64,000 nt of DNA from assembly GCF_014201735.1 (NCBI RefSeq), contig NZ_JACHFE010000011.1:1-64000 (forward strand), written 5' to 3'. Numbering within the stretch: position 1 is the first letter of the stretch; the number at the start of each line of letters is the position of its first letter. A program made the position numbers and the translations under genes. The DNA comes from Marinobacter oulmenensis. GTDB lineage: Bacteria; Pseudomonadota; Gammaproteobacteria; Pseudomonadales; Oleiphilaceae. Of the stretch, positions 57,743-64,000 are shown piece by piece. A model generated the notes under the pieces. That model saw only the letters and a program-made list of their open reading frames with translations. It was not told the origin of the DNA and made no database searches.

Positions 57743-58798
57743 ATGGCACTTATTCAGCAATCATCGCCCCATGCCCATAACGCGCGGCCGACCTCGAAGG
57801 TCATGCTGTGGGTGATGCTGGCCACCCTGCCCGGGCTGCTGGCCCAGACCCTGTTCTTTGGCTGGGGCAACCTGATCAACGTGATCTGGTGCATCGGCCT
57901 CGCGCTGGCGTCGGAAGCCGCCATTCTCCGGCTGCGTGGCAAGCCCGTCGGCTTTTTTCTCCGGGACAACACCGCGGCGGTAACCGGCCTGCTTCTGGGG
58001 CTTTCCCTGCCCCAGTTCGCCCCCTGGTGGGTCTCGGGCATTGCAGTGATTTCAGCCATTGTCGTCGCCAAACAGCTCTATGGCGGGCTGGGCTCCAACC
58101 CGTTCAACCCGGCGATGGTCGGCTATGCCCTGGTGCTGATTTCCTTCCCGGTGGCCATGACCACCAACTGGGCGGAAGCCGCTGGCCTCGGCACTGGCAC
58201 ACCGGGATTCGGGGAGACCCTCGCCCGCATCTTTTCCAATGCCCAGGCCACCGCCGTCGATGGCTGGACCATGGCAACACCGCTTGATGAATACAAGCAC
58301 AAGATCGCCAGTCACACCGCCAGCGAGGTGCTGGTTCATCCCACCTTCGGGGACCTGGTAGCCCGGGGCTGGGAATGGGTTAACCTGGGCTTCCTGGCCG
58401 GCGGCCTGCTGCTGGTCTGGCTGCGTATCATCACCTGGCACATCCCGGCCGCCTTCCTGGCTGCCATTGCCGCCATGAGCCTGATGTTCGGCAGCAATGC
58501 TGATCTGTACGCGCCCCTCCAGTTGCACCTGCTGGCCGGTGGCACCATGCTCGGCGCCTTCTTTATTGCCACCGATCCGGTATCGGCAGCGACCAGCCAT
58601 CAGGGCAAACTGATCTACGGGGCCGGGGTCGGCATCCTGATTTACCTGATCCGTACCTGGGGTAATTACCCGGACGCGGTTGCCTTCAGCGTACTGCTGA
58701 TGAACTTCGCTGTCCCGTTTATCGACTACTACACGCCCCCCAGAAGTTATGGCCATCACAAGGCCCGTCGGGGCCTTCCCGGCAGGAATGGAGGCTGA
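57743..58798 (+). CDS. rnfD: Rnf/Rsx complex subunit D
   Basis: RnfD is a membrane subunit that carries covalently bound FMN. It has 351 residues and about nine hydrophobic helices, starting [20 protein letters not shown]. The [19 protein letters not shown] loop is diagnostic, and DGWTMATPL has the threonine expected to bear FMN. I chose the ATG at 57743 by family start. The ATG at 57737 adds two residues and is equally possible from the ribosome site. Confidence 0.94.
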   Translation: MALIQQSSPHAHNARPTSKVMLWVMLATLPGLLAQTLFFGWGNLINVIWCIGLALASEAAILRLRGKPVGFFLRDNTAAVTGLLLGLSLPQFAPWWVSGIAVISAIVVAKQLYGGLGSNPFNPAMVGYALVLISFPVAMTTNWAEAAGLGTGTPGFGETLARIFSNAQATAVDGWTMATPLDEYKHKIASHTASEVLVHPTFGDLVARGWEWVNLGFLAGGLLLVWLRIITWHIPAAFLAAIAAMSLMFGSNADLYAPLQLHLLAGGTMLGAFFIATDPVSAATSHQGKLIYGAGVGILIYLIRTWGNYPDAVAFSVLLMNFAVPFIDYYTPPRSYGHHKARRGLPGRNGG

Positions 58799-58801
58799 AC
58801 C

Positions 58802-59470
58802 ATGAGCGCACTGATCACCTCCATCCGTCGTAATGCCATCGGCCTGGGTCTGTTTGCCGTCATCACCGGTGGTACCATCGCCGTCACCCAGGCGTTAACC
58901 AAGGACCGGATACAGGAGCAGGCGGCCCGGGCCGAAGCCAGCGCCCTGTTCGAGATCATTCCACAAAGCATGCATGACAACGACCTGCTGAAGGACGTGG
59001 TCACCTTGCCGGCAAGCCAGAGGCTACCCTCCTCAGGGCCGGTGAAGGCCTGGGTGGCCCGGAAGAACGGCCAGCCGGTGGGCATGATCCTGCCGACCGT
59101 AGCCCCTGACGGTTACTCGGGCAATATCCGCCTGCTCGTTGGCCTGGATCTTCAGGGTACGGTACTCGGTGTCCGGGTGACCCAGCACAAGGAAACACCG
59201 GGACTGGGTGACCGGGTGGAAACCCGCAAATCGAACTGGGTCGAAGGTTTCGAAAACCGGTCACTGAGCAACACACCGCCCAAGCAGTGGAACGTCAAGA
59301 AAAACGGCGGTGTCTTTGACCAGTTTACCGGCGCCACCATCACGCCAAGGGCAATTGTGAAAGCGGTGAAGACAACCCTGATCTATTTTCGTCACAACCG
59401 GGAGGCAATCCGACAGCGCCTGCTGCAGTCTTCCGGACCTGAGACATCCAACTCGACGGAGCGCTCCTGA
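58802..59470 (+). CDS. rnfG: Rnf/Rsx complex subunit G
   Basis: RnfG is a periplasm-facing subunit with one N-terminal anchor helix ([20 protein letters not shown]) and an FMN-binding domain. The flavin threonine lies in [12 protein letters not shown] (about residue 178), preceded by [16 protein letters not shown]. It has 222 residues. It follows rnfD by 3 bp and precedes rnfE by 2 bp. Confidence 0.95.
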   Translation: MSALITSIRRNAIGLGLFAVITGGTIAVTQALTKDRIQEQAARAEASALFEIIPQSMHDNDLLKDVVTLPASQRLPSSGPVKAWVARKNGQPVGMILPTVAPDGYSGNIRLLVGLDLQGTVLGVRVTQHKETPGLGDRVETRKSNWVEGFENRSLSNTPPKQWNVKKNGGVFDQFTGATITPRAIVKAVKTTLIYFRHNREAIRQRLLQSSGPETSNSTERS

Positions 59471-59472
59471 TC

Positions 59473-60189
59473 ATGGCGACCAAAACCTCCAGCGAAATCA
59501 TCAAGGACGGTCTGTGGAACAACAACCCGGCCCTGGTGCAGGTGCTGGGCCTGTGCCCCCTGCTGGCCGTCACCAGTACGGTGGTCAACGCCATCGGGCT
59601 GGGCCTGGCAACCCTGCTGGTGCTGGTGGGTTCTAACCTTTCAGTCTCGCTGATCCGTAATTTTGTCGGGGAGTCGGTGCGCCTGCCGGCGTTCGTGATG
59701 ATCATCGCCTCGTTTGTAACCTGCGCCGAACTCCTGATGCAGGCCTTCACCTATGAGTTGTACCAGATTCTGGGCATTTTCATCCCGCTGATCGTTACCA
59801 ACTGCGCCATTCTCGGGCGTGCCGATGCCTTCGCCTCAAAAAATCCCCCACTTCCCGCGGTGCTGGACGGCGCCATGATGGGGCTCGGTTTCCTGGCGGT
59901 ACTGATCACCCTGGGCGGTCTGCGGGAACTGATCGGACAGGGCACCCTGTTTTCCGACATGCACCTGCTGTTTGGGCCCATGGCAGCGGACTGGACCGTC
60001 CGGCCTTTCGAGGCCTACCCCAACGTCCTGTTCATGGTTCTGCCACCCGGGGCCTTCATCGGTCTGGGGCTGTTGATCGCCCTGAAGAACAGTATTGATA
60101 CCCGGCTGGAAGAGCGCAGGAAATCCGCCGAGCAGGCGCCCGCGGCGACCGGCAGCAAGCGCGTCCGGGTCACCGGCAACATTTCCTGA
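59473..60189 (+). CDS. rnfE: Rnf/Rsx complex subunit E
   Basis: RnfE is a paralogue of RnfA with opposite membrane topology. It has 238 residues and six hydrophobic segments. The start [28 protein letters not shown] and ITPLIV-like [20 protein letters not shown] contain the paired conserved cysteines. A short charged tail ends the protein. It completes the Rnf membrane core and is followed 17 bp later by nth. Confidence 0.95.
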   Translation: MATKTSSEIIKDGLWNNNPALVQVLGLCPLLAVTSTVVNAIGLGLATLLVLVGSNLSVSLIRNFVGESVRLPAFVMIIASFVTCAELLMQAFTYELYQILGIFIPLIVTNCAILGRADAFASKNPPLPAVLDGAMMGLGFLAVLITLGGLRELIGQGTLFSDMHLLFGPMAADWTVRPFEAYPNVLFMVLPPGAFIGLGLLIALKNSIDTRLEERRKSAEQAPAATGSKRVRVTGNIS

Positions 60190-60206
60190 CATCCGCACGG
60201 ACCGGC

Positions 60207-60845
60207 ATGAACAAACAGAAACGAACCGAGATTTTCACACGGCTGCGGGACGCCAATCCGGAGCCCACCACCGAGCTTAACTACAGCTCGCCGTTTGAAC
60301 TGCTGATCGCGGTGATCCTTTCGGCCCAGGCAACAGATGTAGGCGTCAACAAGGCCACGGCCAAGCTGTTCCCGGTGGCCAATACACCGGAGGCCGTCCT
60401 GGCGCTGGGCGTCGATGGCCTCAAGGAATACATCAAGACCATTGGCCTGTTTAACAGCAAGGCGGAAAACGTGATAAAGACGTGCCGCATGCTGATCGAG
60501 AAGCACGGCGGAGAGGTTCCCGACAATCGCAAGGACCTGGAAGCCCTGCCCGGTGTCGGACGAAAAACGGCAAACGTGGTACTCAATACGGCATTCCGCC
60601 AGCCCGCCATGGCGGTGGATACGCATATTTTCCGGGTCTCAAACCGGACAGGGATTGCCCCGGGCAAAAATGTGGTTGAGGTCGAGCAGCGCCTGATGCG
60701 GCTGGTACCCAGGGAGTTTCTGATGGACGCCCATCACTGGCTGATCCTCCATGGCCGCTACACCTGCACGGCCCGCAAGCCGAAGTGCGGTGCCTGTATC
60801 ATCGAAGATCTCTGCGAGTTCAAGCAGAAGCGGGACTATCAGTAA
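60207..60845 (+). CDS. nth: Endonuclease III
   Basis: Endonuclease III is a DNA glycosylase and AP lyase that removes oxidised pyrimidines. It has 212 residues. The helix-hairpin-helix is LEALPGVGRKTANVVL with the catalytic lysine, and the catalytic aspartate lies in AVDTHIFRVSNRTG. The 4Fe-4S ligands are the cysteines of CTARKPKCGACIIEDLC. Its position after rnfE is the standard gammaproteobacterial order. A GC-rich hairpin follows the stop codon. Confidence 0.97.
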   Translation: MNKQKRTEIFTRLRDANPEPTTELNYSSPFELLIAVILSAQATDVGVNKATAKLFPVANTPEAVLALGVDGLKEYIKTIGLFNSKAENVIKTCRMLIEKHGGEVPDNRKDLEALPGVGRKTANVVLNTAFRQPAMAVDTHIFRVSNRTGIAPGKNVVEVEQRLMRLVPREFLMDAHHWLILHGRYTCTARKPKCGACIIEDLCEFKQKRDYQ

Positions 60846-60851
60846 CCTGCA

Positions 60852-60880
60852 GCGCCGGCGGGCATTCACCCTGCCGGCGC
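60852..60880. terminator. GC-rich hairpin between nth and the chalcone-isomerase-like gene
   Basis: GCGCCGGC (60852-60859) and GCCGGCGC (60873-60880) form an 8-bp stem between convergent genes. There is no T-tract, so its efficiency as a terminator is uncertain. Confidence 0.55.
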
Positions 60881-60902
60881 CATCAACGGTCGAAGACGGC
60901 CA

Positions 60903-61478
60903 TTACAGCCCGAGCATGTCCTCTTTCAGGTCATCCTGGGCGGGATCATCAGACAACCAGATACCAAACAGAGCCTTTTTGAACTGCAGGTCTCCGATGG
61001 TGTCCTTCAGTTCACCGTTCTTGAGAACCCGGACCCCCTCTCCAGGCAGGTAAACCAGATCGAACACATCGCCTTCGGTGATCTCATCCTGGAAAACCGC
61101 CATGAAACGATCAATCTCATCCTGAACCGGCTCCACGTTGCCATCCGTGGAGGCTTCGAAGCCCTCCAGTGTGGCATCGGTCATACGCTCACTGGTGATC
61201 ATGCCGGAGACAATATGCAGGGTGATCGCCTGGGGTTCATCGGCCGCCAGAACGCTCTCTCCAGAGGCGCCCTCCGGGGTCAGGTACAGGCTGCCCACAT
61301 AGAGGTCCATGAAAAACTTGGATCGGGTGCCGGCCCCACTGAGTTCCAGACCCGTCGTGTCCGCCTGGTAGCTTTCAGGCACATCCACACCTTCAACGGT
61401 CATAGCGGCAGCGGGCGCTGACAGCACCGTGGTCAGCAGCAGCGTTGCCAGGCCTGCAGACAGAGCATGTTTCATCAT
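60903..61478 (-). CDS. Chalcone-isomerase-like secreted protein
   Basis: This 191-residue protein has a signal peptide (residues 1-25, ending SAPAAA). The mature domain resembles the bacterial chalcone-isomerase-like family: VEGVDVPESYQADTTGLELSG, then FFMDLYVGSLYLTPEG, MITSERMTDATLEGF and a C-terminal KKALFGIWLSDDPAQDDLKE. The bacterial members probably bind a ligand rather than isomerise flavonoids, and the role is unknown. GGAGG precedes two ATG codons (61478 and 61475). An ACCAAAGTCGTAGG motif lies 72-85 bp upstream of the start. Confidence 0.8.
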   Translation of the reverse strand: MMKHALSAGLATLLLTTVLSAPAAAMTVEGVDVPESYQADTTGLELSGAGTRSKFFMDLYVGSLYLTPEGASGESVLAADEPQAITLHIVSGMITSERMTDATLEGFEASTDGNVEPVQDEIDRFMAVFQDEITEGDVFDLVYLPGEGVRVLKNGELKDTIGDLQFKKALFGIWLSDDPAQDDLKEDMLGL

Positions 61479-61549
61479 TGTTGGTTTTCCTCCACCTATT
61501 CATTGAACGCCGAGGTCCGACACCCTATAACAACCGACGCCGAAACTCT

Positions 61550-61563
61550 ACCAAAGTCGTAGG
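61550..61563. promoter_or_regulatory. Candidate operator upstream of the chalcone-isomerase-like gene
   Basis: ACCAAAGTCGTAGG matches the oadG upstream motif at 18770 (ACCAAAGTCCTATGG) over its first nine bases and the following TA. On minus, TTATAG about 18 bases downstream could be the -10, so the motif would lie at the -35 position. Confidence 0.38.
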
Positions 61564-61592
61564 CCTCCGCCTGCTTCCCAACATACAGACAC

Positions 61593-61618
61593 AAAAAAAC
61601 CGGCCTCGTGGCCGGTTT
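61593..61618 (-). terminator. Terminator of rpoS
   Basis: AAACCGGCC (61597-61605) pairs with GGCCGGTTT (61610-61618) around TCGT. On minus the stem is followed by a run of seven T residues, 24 bp after the rpoS stop codon. Confidence 0.93.
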
Positions 61619-61641
61619 CCGGATCGGAACGGGTCCCCTGC

Positions 61642-62640
61642 TTACTTGAACAGCAGGTTACCCGAAAGCCCCTCCTTTTCGAGGATCTCCCGAAGCCTGC
61701 GCAGGGCTTCCACCTGGATCTGGCGGACCCTTTCGCGGGTCAGACCGATTTCCTGCCCGACCTCTTCCAGGGTACTGACAGGATAGCCCCGAAGACCAAA
61801 GCGGCGCGACAGAACCTCCCGCTGTTTCTCACTGAGCTGGTCAATCCATTTGGCAAGACACGAGGACATATTATTGTCCTGCAGCAGGTCCGCCGGATCA
61901 GCGGCACCTTCGTCTGCCACCGTATCCAGCAGGGACTTGTCGCCACCCGTGCCGATGGGCGTATCCATGGAGGCCACGCGTTCATTCAGCCCCAGCATCC
62001 GCTTTACGTCATCAACCGGCTTGTCCACCATGCGCGCGATTTCCTCGGCGCTGGGTTCATGGTCCAGTTTCTGGGTCAGCTCCCGGGCTGCGCGCAGGTA
62101 GAGATTGAGTTCCTTGACCACATGAATCGGCAGACGAATGGTGCGCGTCTGATTCATGATGGCCCGCTCAATGGTCTGACGGATCCACCAGGTGGCATAG
62201 GTGGAGAAGCGGAATCCCCGCTCAGGGTCAAACTTCTCGACCGCACGGATCAGGCCCAGATTACCTTCTTCAATCAGGTCAAGGAGGGTCAGACCGCGAT
62301 TAACGTAACGCCGTGCGATTTTGACAACCAGCCGGAGGTTGCTTTCGATCATCCGCTTGCGACCGGCATCATCGCCCTTGCGGGCCAGGCGCGCGAAATA
62401 GACTTCCTCTTCCGGCGTCAGTAGTGGGGAGAACCCGATTTCGTTGAGGTAAAGCTGAGTGGCATCCAGCTGTTTCTGGCTGGCGTAGTATTTTCCCTTG
62501 GCGGAAAAGCCGTCTTCCGTTTCAGCCTGGGCGGTGTCCGCCGCGGCCTTCTCCGTACGTTCCTCCGCTAGCAGTTGATCGTCTGCGTCGTCCAGATCTG
62601 CAACGCGATCAACGATGAGGTCTTCTTGCTCTGCTGACAT
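61642..62640 (-). CDS. rpoS: RNA polymerase sigma factor RpoS
   Basis: RpoS is the stationary-phase and general stress sigma factor. It has 332 residues. An acidic N-terminus is followed by region 1.2 ([21 protein letters not shown]), region 2 with [20 protein letters not shown] and [20 protein letters not shown], region 3 and region 4.2 with [20 protein letters not shown]. The wording [17 protein letters not shown] is RpoS-type rather than RpoD. The gene lies downstream of nlpD on the same strand, the usual arrangement, where its main promoter is often within nlpD. Confidence 0.96.
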   Translation of the reverse strand: MSAEQEDLIVDRVADLDDADDQLLAEERTEKAAADTAQAETEDGFSAKGKYYASQKQLDATQLYLNEIGFSPLLTPEEEVYFARLARKGDDAGRKRMIESNLRLVVKIARRYVNRGLTLLDLIEEGNLGLIRAVEKFDPERGFRFSTYATWWIRQTIERAIMNQTRTIRLPIHVVKELNLYLRAARELTQKLDHEPSAEEIARMVDKPVDDVKRMLGLNERVASMDTPIGTGGDKSLLDTVADEGAADPADLLQDNNMSSCLAKWIDQLSEKQREVLSRRFGLRGYPVSTLEEVGQEIGLTRERVRQIQVEALRRLREILEKEGLSGNLLFK

Positions 62641-62819
62641 TGTACACCCCGCCTCTAATAATCCTGCATCGCCCGGCTGGTTTCGATTCGACCGGGCGTG
62701 TTCCGGTTTTGTCTCAGGACACAGTTTTTCCGGCTGTTGTCATACAGCCTTTTTTATTCTTTCTGCGGATTTTCAGTCAGCCTGCAGGCAATCAGTTAAA
62801 GCATTGGCTTCCCTGTGCT

Positions 62820-63665
62820 CTATCGCCCCGGAAGATATCGGGATGGATCCACCGGATTACCGTTTTTACGGATCTCGAAATGCAACACCGGTCTGTCTGT
62901 CCCTGTACTCCCGAGTTCTGCGATTACCTGTCCGGCTTTTACGTCCTCCCCTTCCTGCACCAGAATTTTTCGGTTATGTGCGTAAGCACTGAGATAGTGC
63001 TCATTGTGGTTCACGATAATGAGGTTGCCGTAACCCAACAACCCGTTCCCGGCATAAACCACACTGCCGTCGGCGGCTGCCTTGACAGCGTCGCCGGGGC
63101 TCCCGGCTATATCAATACCCTTATTGACTTTTCCGGATGTTGAATAACCTGCAATTACGGTGCCACCGTGGGGCCAATGCCAGTTCACATTGGCGACCGT
63201 CTGGCTACCCTGGCTCGACCGGGAACTGGAACGGGCCCGGGACGGCTGGGTCGAGCGACTGCGGCTGACGCTGTCCGAGCTCTGGCTCCGGGAGGCAGTA
63301 CGGGTCTGAGTGGGCACCGAGCCCCGCCGGTCAAGCCGTATCACCTGGCCTGGCTTGATGGTCCAGGGCGGACTGAGGCCATTGGCCCGGCCCAGCTCCC
63401 GATAATCCCGGCCATAGCGCCAGGCAATGCGGTAAAGGGTTTCGCCTTTTTTGACAACATGCGTTCCCCAATGCACCGGTGGGTTATAAAGATGGTCGTT
63501 GAATATGGCGCTGGTATTACAGCCTGGAAGCACCAGAATAAGGAGAAGGGGCCAGAAAAGCGCCAGGCTGGTGCGTACCCTGGACGAGTGACGATGCGAA
63601 CCGGCTCCGGAAACCGATGGGGTCCCATGAGTCAAAAATATTTTACGGCCGCTTGAATGAGTCAC
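62820..63665 (-). CDS. nlpD: NlpD, LysM and LytM domain lipoprotein activating cell-wall amidase
   Basis: This 281-residue outer-membrane lipoprotein helps activate the AmiC amidase at the division site. The lipobox is LVLPGC (cysteine at about residue 49). A LysM domain is at about 67-113 (VVKKGETLYRIAWRYGRDYR), then comes a Ser/Arg-rich linker, and a C-terminal LytM/M23 domain runs from about 165. Two zinc ligands are lost: NKGIDIAG stands for the usual HxGxD, and VLHFEI for HLHFEI. The domain is therefore degenerate, as in activator proteins. The GTG start at 63665 makes a long pre-lipobox region; a TTG 11 codons in would shorten it. Confidence 0.9.
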   Translation of the reverse strand: MTHSSGRKIFLTHGTPSVSGAGSHRHSSRVRTSLALFWPLLLILVLPGCNTSAIFNDHLYNPPVHWGTHVVKKGETLYRIAWRYGRDYRELGRANGLSPPWTIKPGQVIRLDRRGSVPTQTRTASRSQSSDSVSRSRSTQPSRARSSSRSSQGSQTVANVNWHWPHGGTVIAGYSTSGKVNKGIDIAGSPGDAVKAAADGSVVYAGNGLLGYGNLIIVNHNEHYLSAYAHNRKILVQEGEDVKAGQVIAELGSTGTDRPVLHFEIRKNGNPVDPSRYLPGR

Positions 63666-63871
63666 GTATAAAAATTGCCTGACTATGCTAAATCTATCTA
63701 AGAAATCGACCCGACTCGATGCAATTTCTCATGTTTCAGGACTAACTTACTAATATATTGCACAAATAATAGACGATTCCAAGTTACTGGCAGGTCGCCC
63801 TGTTACTTTCAGAAACAGTCCATCAGCGATCAGGGTAACACTCTGATCCCGATGACTTTCTGGTTAGCCAC

Positions 63872-64000
63872 CTACCTTCCTGAGGCTTTCCGGCGCTGGT
63901 TCCAGTTGCCTGCGTAATCCAGCCCAAGCACCAGAGCGAAGCCAATCACAGCCATCAGAATCGCCAGCAGGAGCTGGGGATCCTGCCCCTGCAGCGACTG
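63872..64000 (-). CDS. C-terminal fragment of a membrane protein gene (cut by window edge)
   Basis: An open frame enters from the right edge on minus and ends at TAG (63874-63872). The 42 visible residues include one hydrophobic helix (LLLAILMAVIGFALVLGLDY) and a basic tail NWNQRRKASGR. Codon use and GC content fit a real gene, and its position upstream of nlpD on the same strand suggests membership of the nlpD-rpoS neighbourhood. I do not recognise the family from this much. The 206 bp between it and nlpD hold an imperfect hairpin (about 63818-63838) and AT-rich DNA that may be the nlpD promoter, but no gene. Confidence 0.6.
   Translation of the reverse strand, partial: QSLQGQDPQLLLAILMAVIGFALVLGLDYAGNWNQRRKASGR

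Overview
The window is GC-rich, gene-dense chromosomal DNA from a marine gammaproteobacterium, most likely Marinobacter or a close relative. That placement is an inference from gene content and order, not a database match. The supporting gene sets are alaS-lysC-csrA-tRNA-Ser-tRNA-Arg, lptFG/pepA-holC-valS, the purMN/DUF2066/hda block, rnfABCDGE-nth and nlpD-rpoS, together with a sodium-pumping oxaloacetate decarboxylase.

Layout. Positions 1-1366 hold the integrase end of an integron: a LexA-controlled intI gene whose product seems to lack a short internal helix, with repeated GTTATAC-type core sites and a truncated attC-like half-site upstream. After yrhK-like and phhB genes, 2101-7386 is a second LexA-controlled unit, the imuA-imuB-dnaE2 translesion mutasome. 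Positions 7380-10941 form a sigma-54 module: a PAS/AAA+ activator, twin palindromic upstream sites, a -24/-12 promoter, cyanase and an FNT-family channel. Positions 10994-15254 are a siderophore uptake locus (esterase, TonB receptor, Fur-like box, AraC regulator). Positions 15304-18716 encode the OadGAB decarboxylase pump. DbpA and a DUF2058 protein precede the tRNA cluster at 20950-21776 (two identical-anticodon tRNA-Arg and one tRNA-Ser), which is interleaved with three copies of a repeat whose ends imitate tRNA 3' ends.

From 21904 onward the content is mostly core housekeeping: csrA, lysC, alaS, an RDD protein, lptGF, pepA-holC, valS, a ketopantoate-reductase-like gene, a PduO-type adenosyltransferase, a chemoreceptor, ampDE, a DUF1631 protein, nadC, yqcC, hda, a CDP-alcohol phosphatidyltransferase, a DUF2066 protein, purMN, a DUF3108 protein, avtA, a yjaG-like gene, dcd, an mrp/apbC ATPase, metG, the complete rnfABCDGE-nth operon, a chalcone-isomerase-like periplasmic protein, rpoS, nlpD and the tail of one further membrane protein gene. 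A 188-bp element with 27-bp perfect inverted ends lies between holC and valS.

How the parts fit. Two SOS promoters of near-identical design lie 1.7 kb apart, so DNA damage would induce both an integrase and an error-prone polymerase set. OadGAB and Rnf couple carbon metabolism and redox balance to ion gradients, as expected for a marine cell. A shared ACCAAAGTCnTA motif at matching distances upstream of oadG and the chalcone-isomerase-like gene hints at a common activator. The least-explained pieces of DNA are the tRNA-mimicking repeats, the 27-bp inverted-repeat element and the eroded integron platform.
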